Shown here in pieces: positions 23,132 to 32,226 of a stretch of DNA of 64,000 nt. Position 1 is the stretch's first letter. Each line of letters starts with the position of its first letter. Both the position numbers and the translations under genes were made by a program. The notes below the pieces were generated by a model. The model did not search any database, had not been told where the DNA came from, and worked only from the letters and a program-made list of their open reading frames with translations. This DNA is from Nocardioides sp. SR21 (GTDB taxonomy: Bacteria; Actinomycetota; Actinomycetes; Propionibacteriales; Nocardioidaceae): positions 372,001 through 436,000 of the forward strand of contig NZ_JAKWJR010000003.1 in the NCBI RefSeq assembly GCF_022761125.1. Reading direction: 5' to 3'.

Positions 23132-23338
23132 TCAGTACTTGGGTGGTGCTCCTGGGTCCTTTCGCAGCGACGAACGGAGGCTGGGCCCCATGAGGTCCGT
23201 CCTCTCGACCCGTGAGCGGACGTCGGACGGGTCGAACCCTCGCAGGGTCCGGTGCTCGTCGCTCACATTCCGTCTGCGGTACATCACCCAGCCGAGGACA
23301 CAGACGACGAGCAATGCAGCGATGACGAGCCAACCCAT
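23132..23338 (-). CDS. Small single-pass membrane protein
   Basis: The 68-residue product starts with a clear membrane segment (MGWLVIAALLVVCVLGWVMY) followed by a basic, hydrophilic tail (RRRNVSDEHRTLRGFDPSDV). I recognise no family. The ATG at 23338 is chosen over longer options because a strong GGAGGG site precedes it and it puts the membrane helix first. It stands alone between fadD17 (convergent) and the sulfotransferase gene (same strand, 113 bp away). Confidence 0.55.
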   Translation of the reverse strand: MGWLVIAALLVVCVLGWVMYRRRNVSDEHRTLRGFDPSDVRSRVERTDLMGPSLRSSLRKDPGAPPKY

Positions 23339-23450
23339 GACCGCTCCCTCCGATGAGGTGACCTTGACCGCCATGGTGCTCCTGGGAGTGCTCGGCGCGC
23401 CAGACAAATCTCGACCGTTGCCACCCACCGTTCTGCCGCGCGCTTCGAGC

Positions 23451-24584
23451 TCAGCTGAGCGCGACGACCATGGCGGCGACCACCCGCCCCAGGGCGAGCT
23501 CGACCTGGGCTGCTGACTCGGGGTCGAGGGCCTGGGTACGGCAGCCGTAGCCCTTGGCAGCGCGGAACTGTGCGACCCAGGCCCGGCCGTGCTCGGTGCA
23601 GGCGACCGCGAGTGCGTTCGCCTCCCGCCGGATCGCTCGCCGGGTGCCGGGGTCGGCGTACTGCCGTGCCTGAAGACCGAGCGCCGCCGCGGGAGCCTCC
23701 TCGACGAGCCGGTGCAGGTCCTCGGTGAACGGCCCGGAGCCGGGGAAGAGGGTCGCGTCGAGCCGGGCGGCGTCCTGCGCGAAGGTCGCGGCGACGGTCG
23801 CGGCCTCGGCGGCCGAGAGCGAGAGGCGGTGACCGCGCTCGGCGGTTCCGGCGGCGCTCAGATCGGCGGCGATCCGCTTGCCGATCCTCTGGGCGACGGG
23901 TTCCGGCACCTCGCCGGCGCGGAGCGCGCGGTGGACGATGCCGAGGAGGGCGAGCGACTCGACGGTCAGCGCCGTGTTCAGTCGCTCCGTCGGGGCCGCG
24001 ACGGTGGCACCGGGGCTGGCGAGCTGGAGGAAGTCGGCGACGACGTCGCCCCCGAGCAGAGCGGTCGGGGACGCGAGCCGCGCGACGAACCGCGCGTCGT
24101 ACGCCGCGTGCCAGGCCGCCATGCGGTCCGCGTACTGGAACCTCTGGCCCTGCGCTGCGGCCTGGACGAAGTGGTCCAGCGACCCCATGAACGCCCCGGA
24201 CTTCCGCTGCTGCGCGTAGGCCGAGACCAGCCGCGAGCCGTGCGGGCGCAGGTAGCAGACCACCCGGGTTCGCTCGGCCCAGCCCGGGAGGTGGCGTTGC
24301 ACGGCGGCGGCGAAGGTCCCGGCGGGTACGGCGACGAAGAGCTCCGACGAGAGGACGGACACCTCGGCGTCGGCGTCGGCGAGCCATCGCCTCAGGTAGC
24401 GCAAGCGCCTGGCGGCGTCGCCCTCGTGGCCCTCCCGGAGTGCTCGGGCGAGGGCCACCTCGGTGAGCCGGTTCGGGTAGGCGACACGCACACCCTGGGT
24501 GGAGAACGCGCCGTCGTGCAGGGCGCGCTGCAGCGAGGACGAGCCCGTCTTGGGCGTACCGATGTGGATGATGAGTTCGGGCAC
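23451..24584 (-). CDS. Sulfotransferase-family protein
   Basis: This 377-residue protein has the sulfotransferase P-loop-like PAPS site at its N-terminus (LIIHIGTPKTGSSSLQRAL) and the 3'-phosphate binding segment VVCYLRPHGSRLVSAYAQQ near residue 110. The rest resembles bacterial glycan sulfotransferase-type proteins with low conservation. It should move sulfate from PAPS to a sugar or small molecule; the acceptor is unknown. No capsule or sulfation genes are nearby. The GTG start at 24584 begins directly with the PAPS site; no strong ribosome site is visible. Confidence 0.75.
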   Translation of the reverse strand: MPELIIHIGTPKTGSSSLQRALHDGAFSTQGVRVAYPNRLTEVALARALREGHEGDAARRLRYLRRWLADADAEVSVLSSELFVAVPAGTFAAAVQRHLPGWAERTRVVCYLRPHGSRLVSAYAQQRKSGAFMGSLDHFVQAAAQGQRFQYADRMAAWHAAYDARFVARLASPTALLGGDVVADFLQLASPGATVAAPTERLNTALTVESLALLGIVHRALRAGEVPEPVAQRIGKRIAADLSAAGTAERGHRLSLSAAEAATVAATFAQDAARLDATLFPGSGPFTEDLHRLVEEAPAAALGLQARQYADPGTRRAIRREANALAVACTEHGRAWVAQFRAAKGYGCRTQALDPESAAQVELALGRVVAAMVVALS

Positions 24585-24681
24585 AGCAGATGCCCCATAG
24601 CTGCCAGCGGGAGGACGTCGTCATGGTCCGCCCGCGGCCTGCTGTCGCGCCATACCCAGTTTTGCCGAACGGCCGCCGGGC

Positions 24682-25827
24682 CTACGGCCGCGCCACCTCG
24701 GCGAACTCCGGCAGCCCGACCTCGGGATCGGCGAACAGCTGCTGCGGGTCGGTGGTGTTGCGCGAGATCGAGACCAGCAGCTTGCCGTTCGAGAGCGGGA
24801 CCTCCGGGTGGGCCAGCGGCGCGTACTGCAGCTCACCGGTGTCGAAGCCGGCAGGTGCCGCGATGCCCTTCCTCGGCGTCCACGGGCCGAAGGGCTCGGG
24901 CGCGGTCCACACGTAGACGAAGTCGCCGAGGTCGCCGTCGCGCTTGGAGACCGCGACCCACTTCCCGTCGAGGTGGTCGACCGACAGCGTCTGCGAGACC
25001 CCGCCCTGGGCGGGCAGCACCGGCGCGGCGAGGGTCTGGTCGGCCTGCCAGTCGGTGCCGTCCCAGAACTCCCAGCGGCTGCGGTCCGCCGGGTCCGAGA
25101 CCCGCGCCCGGCCGACGTACAGCTCCCGGCCGAAGTCCTCGCCGGTGGCGCGGGTGCCGAACACGTAGAACCACGGGCCGAAGACGGTTGCCGCGGCGCC
25201 CCAGTTGACCTGGTCGAGCGCCTCGTCGTCCGGGGTGACCTCCATGACCTCCATCAGCTGCGGAGCCCCGCCGTCGTCCAGCGTGAACACCGCGGCCGAG
25301 GTGCCGAGGAACTGGAAGTCCAGGTTGTCGCCGCCGCGACGGGTGCGTGCCGCCATCACGACCAGGACCTCGTCGATGCCGAGGTTGGAGTACTGCTGCG
25401 CGGGCGGCATCGCGACCACCGACATCGGCCAGTGCACGACGCCGTCCCGGACGTCGGGGATCACCGGGCCGTCGGCGTCGGTGCGCAGCTGGGCCACGCA
25501 GGCGCCGTCCGAGATCAGCATCGAGTTCGCCACCAGCCGGGGCGAGAAGCTGTCGGCCCGCACGGTGTCACCGAAGACCCACACCATCCGGCCGTCGCGC
25601 AGCTGGGCGCTCGAGCCGATGTCGGCGGCCTTCCACGCGGGCAGGTCGGCGGACGCGACGATCCTGTTCAGCTGGGCGACCGTCAGCCCCTGCAGGTGGT
25701 GCGCCGTGTGCGGGCAGGACGGCTCGACGCGGTACGCCGGCGCCGCGGAGTCGGGTGTCTCCGCGTCGGAACCACACGCACCCAGCACCAGCGCGCCGAG
25801 CAGCACCAGGGCGACGGGCCGCCGCAT
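24682..25827 (-). CDS. Secreted lipoprotein, DUF4185-like
   Basis: This 381-residue protein has a signal peptide with lipobox LGALVLGACGS and a large extracellular domain. Repeating patterns (MVWVFGDTVRAD, NMLISDGAC-like NSMLISDGA, FYVFGTRAT, YVWTAPEPFGPWTP, GKLLVSISRNTTDP) suggest a five-bladed beta-propeller or glycosidase-like fold of the DUF4185 kind. The catalytic role is unknown. The ATG at 25827 overlaps the stop of the spermidine-synthase-like gene (ATGA), so the pair is coupled. A much longer frame up to 27111 is a shadow. Confidence 0.75.
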   Translation of the reverse strand: MRRPVALVLLGALVLGACGSDAETPDSAAPAYRVEPSCPHTAHHLQGLTVAQLNRIVASADLPAWKAADIGSSAQLRDGRMVWVFGDTVRADSFSPRLVANSMLISDGACVAQLRTDADGPVIPDVRDGVVHWPMSVVAMPPAQQYSNLGIDEVLVVMAARTRRGGDNLDFQFLGTSAAVFTLDDGGAPQLMEVMEVTPDDEALDQVNWGAAATVFGPWFYVFGTRATGEDFGRELYVGRARVSDPADRSRWEFWDGTDWQADQTLAAPVLPAQGGVSQTLSVDHLDGKWVAVSKRDGDLGDFVYVWTAPEPFGPWTPRKGIAAPAGFDTGELQYAPLAHPEVPLSNGKLLVSISRNTTDPQQLFADPEVGLPEFAEVARP

Positions 25828-26624
25828 CACAGCTCCGGCGGCGGGGACGCGTCGGTGTCGCCGACGACGAACGGGGTGCCGCCGCCGAACCCGTCGCGCA
25901 TCTGGCCGGCGTCGAGCACGCGGTACGGCGCCGCCGCCTTCGCGGCCCGCGCCTGCAGGGCGGCGAGCGGCACGGCGACGCGGGAGGCGACCACCACGAG
26001 GTTGCCGAGGCGGCGGGCGCGCAGCGTGGCCGGTTCGGCGCTGAGCAGCATCTCCGGGAACGAGACCCGCAGCGCGCCGAGCACCCGTCGGGTCCAGCCG
26101 AACGGCGAGCGGTCGGTGAGGTTGAGGACGAACAGCCCGTCGGAGTCGAGCACCCGACCGACGTCGGCGAAGAACTCGGTCGTCACCAGCTCCCCCGGCA
26201 CGCGGCCACCCGCGAACGCGTCGAGCACCACCACCTGGGCGTACTCGTCGCGCAGCTCCATGATCCCGATGCGGCCGCCGACCGGACGGACCTTGATCCC
26301 GCTGCGCTGCGGCAGCGGCAGCTCGGTGCGGACCAGCTCGGTGACCTCGACCGCCGGCTCGAGCACGACCTGCGCGGACCGCGGCCGGGTGGCGGCGACG
26401 TACCGCGGCAAGGTCATCGCGGCGCCGCCGATGTGCACCACCCGCAACGGCGCACCCGGGGCCTCGGCGAGGTCGAGCACGTCGGCGATGCGGCGTACGT
26501 ACTCGAACTCGATGCGGGTCGGGTGGGCCAGGTCGACGTGCGACTGGCTCATGCCGTCCAGGCGCAGCACGAACGTCCCGGGGCGGTCCCCGGGCACGAT
26601 CTCGCACGACTGCACGCGGGCCAC
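25827..26624 (-). CDS. Spermidine synthase-like protein
   Basis: The 265-residue protein has a polyamine synthase/methyltransferase-like Rossmann fold. Typical elements are SQSHVDLAHPTRIEFEYVRR, the cofactor loop VVHIGGAAMTLPRYVA, VVLEPAVEVTELV, and VVVLDAFAGGRVP in place of the catalytic acidic motif. It lacks the N-terminal beta domain. Many actinobacterial proteins of this sort are annotated as spermidine synthases or fused-MFS synthases without proof. It is first in a two-gene unit with the lipoprotein and divergent from the kinase-like gene. Confidence 0.75.
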   Translation of the reverse strand: MARVQSCEIVPGDRPGTFVLRLDGMSQSHVDLAHPTRIEFEYVRRIADVLDLAEAPGAPLRVVHIGGAAMTLPRYVAATRPRSAQVVLEPAVEVTELVRTELPLPQRSGIKVRPVGGRIGIMELRDEYAQVVVLDAFAGGRVPGELVTTEFFADVGRVLDSDGLFVLNLTDRSPFGWTRRVLGALRVSFPEMLLSAEPATLRARRLGNLVVVASRVAVPLAALQARAAKAAAPYRVLDAGQMRDGFGGGTPFVVGDTDASPPPEL

Positions 26625-26671
26625 GGGGAGAGCCTGCCACCTCCGGGCGGGGCAGGACGTACCATTCCGCG

Positions 26672-27235
26672 GTGCTGTCGGCGACCGATCCCCTGCCCGT
26701 CCAGCCGTCCCGGGTCGCGGTCGCGGGGGTGAGCGGCTCCGGCAAGAGCACCCTGGCCCGCCGGATCGGCGCGCTGCTCGACCTGCCGTACACCGAGACG
26801 GACTCGCTGTTCCACGGCCCCGGCTGGACGCGGATGCCGACGTTCGAGGCCGAGGTCCAGCGGCTCGCGGACTCGGACCGGTGGGTGTGCGAGTGGCAGT
26901 ACGACGACGCCCGTCCGGTGCTGCTGGCGCGTGCCGACCTGATGGTGTGGGTCGACCCGCCGTTCCCGGTCACGCTCACCCGGGTCGTACGGCGCACCGT
27001 CCGACGCCGGGTCCGCCGCGAGGAGCTGTGGAACGGCAACCGCGAAGGCCCGCTCCGCGCGTTCTTCACCGACCCGGAACACGTCGTGCGCTGGTCGATC
27101 AGCACGCGCAACGTCTACGACGAACGGATGCCGGTCGTCGTAGCCGAGCGCCCGGACCTGCCGATCGTCCGACTGCGGTCGAGCCGCGAGGTCGAGACCT
27201 GGCTCAGGCTCCTGGCGGCAGCACAGGCGGGCTGA
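26672..27235 (+). CDS. P-loop kinase, adenylate-kinase-like
   Basis: The 187-residue protein has a Walker A motif ([16 protein letters not shown]) and the family's acceptor stretch (YTETDSLFHGPGWT), then a basic run (RRTVRRRVRREELWNGNRE). It resembles the small topology-modulation/FlaR-type P-loop kinases common in actinobacteria, whose substrate is unknown. The GTG at 26672 is used; no good ribosome site is seen. Its 3' end overlaps the 3' end of the convergent cobQ by 32 bp. Confidence 0.72.
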   Translation: MLSATDPLPVQPSRVAVAGVSGSGKSTLARRIGALLDLPYTETDSLFHGPGWTRMPTFEAEVQRLADSDRWVCEWQYDDARPVLLARADLMVWVDPPFPVTLTRVVRRTVRRRVRREELWNGNREGPLRAFFTDPEHVVRWSISTRNVYDERMPVVVAERPDLPIVRLRSSREVETWLRLLAAAQAG

Positions 27236-28682
27236 CCGTCAGCCCCTCGGTCGCGAGCGACGCCAGCGCGTCGAGGTCGAGGTGCTCCTCGACCAGGTCG
27301 GCCAGCAGCTCCATCCGGCGCTCGCGGGCGGCCGCGAAGCTCACCCCGGACGGGGCGAAGAGATGCCCGCTCAGCCGCGCGACCTCGGTGAGGAACGCCG
27401 TGCGGAAGCCGTCGCCCTCAAGGCTGCCGTGCCACATCGTGCCGAACACGTTCCCCGCGCGGGCGCCGCCGAGGAACTCGTCGACACGGTCGCCGCGGGT
27501 GATCCGGCCGTGGTGGATCTCGTACCCGGTCGTGCTCGCGCCGAGCGCGACGCCCCGCGGCAGCCGCAGCACCTTCTCGCCCTGGAAGTCGGTGCGCACG
27601 TCGAGCAGCCCCAGGCCGTCGACCTCGGCGGGCGCACCCTCGACACCGTCGGGGTCGGCGACCGTGCGGCCGAGCATCTGGAAGCCGCCGCAGATCCCGA
27701 GCACGGGCCGCCCGGCGGCCGCGTGCGCATGGACAGCCCGGTCGATCCCGCGCTCGCGCAGCCAGGCGAGGTCGGCGATGGTCGAACGGGTGCCGGGCAG
27801 CACCACGAGGTCGGCGTCCGAGAGCGCCCGCGGGTCGGCGGCGAACACGACGTCCAGGCCCGGCTCCAGGCCGAGAGCGTCGACGTCGGTGAAGTTGCTG
27901 ATCCGCGGCAGCCGGACCACCGCGACCTTGAGCGTGCCCTGGTCGGGCCCGGCGCGGCGGCCGGCCAGGTCGAGCGCGTCCTCGGAGTCCAGCCACACGT
28001 CCGGGTGCCACGGGAGCACGCCGTACACCCGCCGGCCGGTGAGCCGCTCCAGCTGGTCGAGCCCTGGCTGCAGCAGGGACAGGTCACCGCGGAACTTGTT
28101 GATGACGAAGCCGGCGATCAGCCGCTGGTCCTCGGGCTCCAGCAGCGCGACGGTGCCGAACATGGCCGCGAAGATCCCGCCGCGGTCGATGTCGCCGACG
28201 ACCACGGTCGGCAGGCCCGCGTGCCGGGCCAGCCCCATGTTCACGTAGTCGCTCGCGCGCAGGTTGATCTCGGTCGGGCTGCCCGCGCCCTCGGCCACCA
28301 CGACGTCGAAGCGGGAGGCCAGGTCGTCGAAGGCTTCGTACGCCGCGGTCGCGAGGTGCCGGCGCCCGTCGACGAAGTCCCGCGCGTCGACGTGGCCGGC
28401 CGGGCGACCCATCACCACCACGTGGCTGCGGACGTCGCTGCCGGGCTTGAGGAGCACCGGGTTCATCGCCGCCTCCGGCTCGGCCCTCGCCGCGATCGCC
28501 TGCACCCACTGGGCGCGGCCGATCTCGGCGCCGTCGGCACAGACCATCGAGTTGTTCGACATGTTCTGGGCCTTGAAGGGAGCGACCTTCACACCGGCGC
28601 GTGCCAGGGCCCGGCAGAGGCCGGTCGTCACCACGCTCTTCCCGGCGTCCGAGGTGGTACCGGCTACCAGGATCCCGCTCAC
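27204..28682 (-). CDS. cobQ: Cobyric acid synthase
   Basis: CobQ (492 aa) amidates adenosylcobyrinic acid a,c-diamide at four carboxylates in cobalamin synthesis, using glutamine and ATP. The N-terminal ATPase domain has GTTSDAGKSVVTTGLCRAL, KAQNMSNNSMVC and VVAEGAGSPTEINL. The C-terminal class I-like amidotransferase has VLPGTRSTIADL, the nucleophile motif LGICGGFQMLG, and GYEIHHGR. The GTG at 28682 gives the usual family length; a longer frame to 28745 adds unrelated residues. No other cobalamin genes are in the window. Confidence 0.93.
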   Translation of the reverse strand: MSGILVAGTTSDAGKSVVTTGLCRALARAGVKVAPFKAQNMSNNSMVCADGAEIGRAQWVQAIAARAEPEAAMNPVLLKPGSDVRSHVVVMGRPAGHVDARDFVDGRRHLATAAYEAFDDLASRFDVVVAEGAGSPTEINLRASDYVNMGLARHAGLPTVVVGDIDRGGIFAAMFGTVALLEPEDQRLIAGFVINKFRGDLSLLQPGLDQLERLTGRRVYGVLPWHPDVWLDSEDALDLAGRRAGPDQGTLKVAVVRLPRISNFTDVDALGLEPGLDVVFAADPRALSDADLVVLPGTRSTIADLAWLRERGIDRAVHAHAAAGRPVLGICGGFQMLGRTVADPDGVEGAPAEVDGLGLLDVRTDFQGEKVLRLPRGVALGASTTGYEIHHGRITRGDRVDEFLGGARAGNVFGTMWHGSLEGDGFRTAFLTEVARLSGHLFAPSGVSFAAARERRMELLADLVEEHLDLDALASLATEGLTVSPPVLPPGA

Positions 28683-28692
28683 CGGACGCAGC

Positions 28693-30447
28693 CTACGGTC
28701 CGGCTCCGGCGCCCGACCACGCGGACCAGAGCCGGGCGTAGGCACCGCCGGCCGCCACCAGCTCGTCGTGGGTGCCTCGCTCGACGACGCGACCGGAGTC
28801 CATCACCAGCACGGTGTCGGCGGACATCGCCTGGGTCAGCCGGTGCGCGATCGTGAGCGACGTACGCCCGTCGGTGACCGCCTCCGCGGCGCGCTCGAGG
28901 TCGCGCGCGCCCGCCGAACCCGCCTCGGCCGTGGCCTCGTCCAGCACGACCACCCACGGGTCGGCGAGCAGGACGCGGGCCAGCGCGAGCTGCTGGGCGA
29001 GGGCGGGAGTGAGCGTGAGTGCCCCTTCGCCGACCGGCGTCGAGAGCCCCTCGGGCAGCGCCTCGACGCTGGGCCAGGCTCCGACCGCGACCAGCGCCCG
29101 CTCGAGCTCGGCATCGTCGGCTCCGGGTGCGGCCAGGGTCAGGTTGTCGCGCACCGTGCCGGTGAAGACGTGGACCTCCTGGCTCACGAGCGCCACCGGC
29201 GGTCGCCCCCGGCCGTCGACCTGGTCGAGCGGGACGCCACCGAGCACGACGTCGCCGCGGCTCGGCACCAGCCGTCCCGCGACCGCGGCACCGAGGGTCG
29301 TCTTCCCGGCTCCCGAGGCGCCGACCACCGCGGTCCGGCGGCCCGGCTCGACGTCGAGGTCCGCCTCGTCGACCGCGGGGCGGCCGGCGACGTACTCGTG
29401 GTGGAGCCCGCGGACGGTGAGGTGCGCATCCGCCGGCTGCCGCGGCACCGCCGTGGGCGCGGGGGGCCGCAGCAGCGCGAGCCCGGCCAGGCGCGTGAGC
29501 GAGGCACCGGCCGACTGGACCTCGTCGAAGAGCGTCAGCAGCGCACCGATGGGGTTGAAGAGCCGGTGGAACAGCAGGGCCGCGGCGGTCACCGCGCCGA
29601 CCGTCACCTCGTCCTCACGGGCCAGCAGGAAGCCGGTCGCCAGGATCAGCAGCAGCCCGATCAGCTCGGCCCGGTTGGACCGGCCGTAGAAGCGGGTGAG
29701 CAGGCGGAACACGTCGATGGAGATCCGCGCCGAGCGCCACGACGCCGCCTCGATGCGCTCGTGGTGCGCGTTCGCGATGTCGTACGCCCGCAGCGTGCGG
29801 CTCGCGTGCACCCCGGTCAGCAGGGCCTCGGCGCGGGTGCCGTTCGCCTCGCGCTCGCGCCGGTAGTACGGGCCGGACCGGGGCAGGTACCACCGGAGAC
29901 CGAGCACGTAGAACGGCACCGCGCCGAGCCCGGCCAGGCCGAGCCGCCAGTCGAGGGCGAAGAGCCCGACCGACGTGAACACGACGGCGATCGCGGAGTT
30001 CACGATCAGCGGGATGACCTCGGTGAACGACTCCGCGATCAGGCGTACGTCGTCGCCGACCCGTGAGAGCAGGTCGCCGCTGCCCGCCGCCTCGAGCTCG
30101 GTCGACTCCAGCTCGAGCGCGTGCTCGACGACCTGCTCACGCAAGTCGGCCAGGGCCGGCTCGGCGGCCCGCGCCAGCAGGGCGATCGACAGGGCCGTGG
30201 CCACGCCGCCCACCACGGCGGCGCCGAGGATCCACACGAACGCGACGGTGATCTCGCCCGCGTCTCCCCCGCTGCTGACGACGTCGACGATCCGCCCGAG
30301 CATCAGCGGCGCGACCAGGCCGGCGAGGCCCTCGACCACGAACATCGCCAGGCAGGCGGTGAGCGCCCACCGGCGGGTGGCGACCAGCGAGCGCACCAGC
30401 GCGAACGCCTCGCGCCGGGTCGAGACCGGGAGCAGTGGCGCGCTCAT
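28693..30447 (-). CDS. Heterodimeric ABC exporter subunit with intact Walker motifs
   Basis: The 584-residue protein has an N-terminal six-helix exporter domain and a C-terminal ATPase. Walker A GASGAGKTT (about 376), Q-loop LVSQE, Walker B plus catalytic Glu VVVLDEAT (about 502) and switch His TIAHRL are intact. The ABC signature is lost: the LSGGQ position reads LTPALAQQ (about 479), and the D-loop reads AEAG. The gene starts inside the stop of the partner at 30444 (ATGA). The two degenerate patterns are exactly complementary, so the pair should form one working and one dead ATP site. Cargo is unknown. Confidence 0.88.
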   Translation of the reverse strand: MSAPLLPVSTRREAFALVRSLVATRRWALTACLAMFVVEGLAGLVAPLMLGRIVDVVSSGGDAGEITVAFVWILGAAVVGGVATALSIALLARAAEPALADLREQVVEHALELESTELEAAGSGDLLSRVGDDVRLIAESFTEVIPLIVNSAIAVVFTSVGLFALDWRLGLAGLGAVPFYVLGLRWYLPRSGPYYRREREANGTRAEALLTGVHASRTLRAYDIANAHHERIEAASWRSARISIDVFRLLTRFYGRSNRAELIGLLLILATGFLLAREDEVTVGAVTAAALLFHRLFNPIGALLTLFDEVQSAGASLTRLAGLALLRPPAPTAVPRQPADAHLTVRGLHHEYVAGRPAVDEADLDVEPGRRTAVVGASGAGKTTLGAAVAGRLVPSRGDVVLGGVPLDQVDGRGRPPVALVSQEVHVFTGTVRDNLTLAAPGADDAELERALVAVGAWPSVEALPEGLSTPVGEGALTLTPALAQQLALARVLLADPWVVVLDEATAEAGSAGARDLERAAEAVTDGRTSLTIAHRLTQAMSADTVLVMDSGRVVERGTHDELVAAGGAYARLWSAWSGAGAGP

Positions 30448-32144
30448 CGCAGCACCGCCGTGCGGTACGCCGCGTCAGTGACGAGCTCAGCGTGCCCCGC
30501 ACGCGCCGTCACCCGGCCGTTCCGGATCCAGACCACCAGGTCGGCCCGGGCGAGCAGCGCGGGGCTGCTGGTCAGGAGCAGGGTGGCGCGCTGCCCGGTG
30601 GCGCGTCGTACGTCGGGCAGCCGGTCGGCGATCAGCTGCTCGGTGACCGCGTCGACGGCGGTCGTCGGGTCGTGGAGCACCAGGACCCGCGGGTCCGCCC
30701 CGAGCGCGCGGGCCAGGCCGAGGCGCTGGCGTTGGCCGCCCGAGAGGGTGGTGCCGTCCACCTGGACGTGCTCGTCCAGACCGTGCTCGGCGCCGGCGAC
30801 GATGTCGTCGCAGCCGGACGCGGCCAGCACGTCGGCCAGCCGCTCCTCGCCGAGCAGCGCGAGCGGGTCGACGTTCGACCGGAGGGTGCCCTCGAACAGG
30901 TCGACGTGGTGCTCCGCCACCAGCAGCCGGCGACGGGACTCGTCGATGCGCAGCTCCGTCAGGGGTACGCCGTCCAGCAGCACCCGACCCGCGTCCGGAG
31001 CCGTCTCGCCCCGCAGCAGCGCCATCAGCGCCGCCGCGTCGGCCGGCTCCTCGGCGACCAGGGCGACCAGCGCGCCGGGCTCGACGTCGAACGTGACGTC
31101 GTCCAGCGACCCCGACCCGACCGCCTCGAAGGTGAGTCGCGGTGGGCCGTCGGCGCTCCGGTCGCCGCCGATGACCAGCGGCGGGGTCGCCAGCAGGTCG
31201 ACGATCCGGCGCGCGGAGGCCCGGGACCTCGCCAGCTGGGCGACCAGGTAGGCGAGCAGGCCCATCGGCTCGGCGACGAACTGCGCCAGCCCGACGACCG
31301 CCACCAGCTCGCCGATCGACATCTCCCCGGACAGCGCCCGGTGACCGGCGATCAGCGCGACGGCGGCGAGGAACGCGATGCTGATGCCCTGCGTGACGCC
31401 GTACAGGAGGCCCTCCCAGCGCGCGGCCGCGACGCTCGCGTGCATCGCCGACCGGCTCCGCCCGCGGTACCGGTCGAGGGCGACGGCCTCGGCACCGATC
31501 CCCTTGAGCGGACGCAGGCCGCGCACGAGATCCGTCGCGAGGCCGGTGGCCAGGCCGATGCTCTCCTGACGCGCGTGGCTGCGGTGGGCCAGCCGTGGCG
31601 CGAGGACCTGGGTGCACACCAGGACGACCGGTACGCCGACCAGCACGACGACGGCCACCAGCGGGTCGATCGTCGCGAGCACGATGCCGCTGACCACCAG
31701 CCCGATCAGCGCTGCGGTCGTCAGGGTCAGCTGGCGCACGATCGTCCCGACCGCGTCCGCATCGGCGGTCGCGACCGAGAGGACGTCACCGGCCAGGCGC
31801 TCGGTGCGCGCGCCGCGCGGGGCGAGCACGTGCGCCGCGATCTCGGTCCGAAGCCGGTGGCTCTCCTCCTGCTCGGCCCGGAACCCGATCCGCGAGCCGA
31901 ACCGGTAGCCCAGGCTGAGCACGGCGAAGTGCACGCACAGCACGGCGCCCCACAGCAGCAGCCGCTCGACGTCCCCGGTGGCGACGGCGCGGTCGATCAC
32001 CACACCGATCAGGACCGGCACGCCGGCCTCGCAGACCTGCCACAGGGTGATCAGCGCGATCGCGCCGGCGAGGGCACGTCGTTGCCGGCCGAGCGTACGG
32101 CGGATCAGCCCGCCGGCGGTCGCGGGCGCAGGGTCCGTCGTCAC
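30444..32144 (-). CDS. Heterodimeric ABC exporter subunit with degenerate ATPase
   Basis: The 566-residue protein has a six-helix exporter domain (helices from about residue 25) and a C-terminal ABC domain keeping a perfect signature (LSGGQRQRLGLARAL, about 467). The rest of the nucleotide site is gone: the Walker A position reads VAEEPADAAALM (about 363-374) with no Gly-Lys, the Q-loop Gln is Glu (LVAEHH), Walker B plus catalytic residue read VLHDPT instead of LDE, and the switch His is Ser (LLTSSP). The frame is open, so it is not a broken gene. The GTG at 32144 begins at TTDPAPATAGG; longer frames add unlikely sequence. It is cotranscribed with 28693-30447. Confidence 0.87.
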   Translation of the reverse strand: MTTDPAPATAGGLIRRTLGRQRRALAGAIALITLWQVCEAGVPVLIGVVIDRAVATGDVERLLLWGAVLCVHFAVLSLGYRFGSRIGFRAEQEESHRLRTEIAAHVLAPRGARTERLAGDVLSVATADADAVGTIVRQLTLTTAALIGLVVSGIVLATIDPLVAVVVLVGVPVVLVCTQVLAPRLAHRSHARQESIGLATGLATDLVRGLRPLKGIGAEAVALDRYRGRSRSAMHASVAAARWEGLLYGVTQGISIAFLAAVALIAGHRALSGEMSIGELVAVVGLAQFVAEPMGLLAYLVAQLARSRASARRIVDLLATPPLVIGGDRSADGPPRLTFEAVGSGSLDDVTFDVEPGALVALVAEEPADAAALMALLRGETAPDAGRVLLDGVPLTELRIDESRRRLLVAEHHVDLFEGTLRSNVDPLALLGEERLADVLAASGCDDIVAGAEHGLDEHVQVDGTTLSGGQRQRLGLARALGADPRVLVLHDPTTAVDAVTEQLIADRLPDVRRATGQRATLLLTSSPALLARADLVVWIRNGRVTARAGHAELVTDAAYRTAVLR

Positions 32145-32226
32145 GCCGCCAAGTATGGGTGGCGACCCTCGGTTCACCCGGTCCGGGTGGGCGCTGACGC
32201 GCCTCTCCCCCGCTAGCGTCGCCCGC

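Noticed and set aside
24682-27111. Apparent 809-residue protein ending in the lipoprotein
   Set aside because: The upstream part is a shadow of the spermidine-synthase-like and kinase genes; the signal peptide at 25827 marks the true start.
30444-32144. Idea that the degenerate ABC subunit is a pseudogene
   Set aside because: The frame is intact, coupled to its partner and keeps a perfect signature, so selection for a structural role is more likely.
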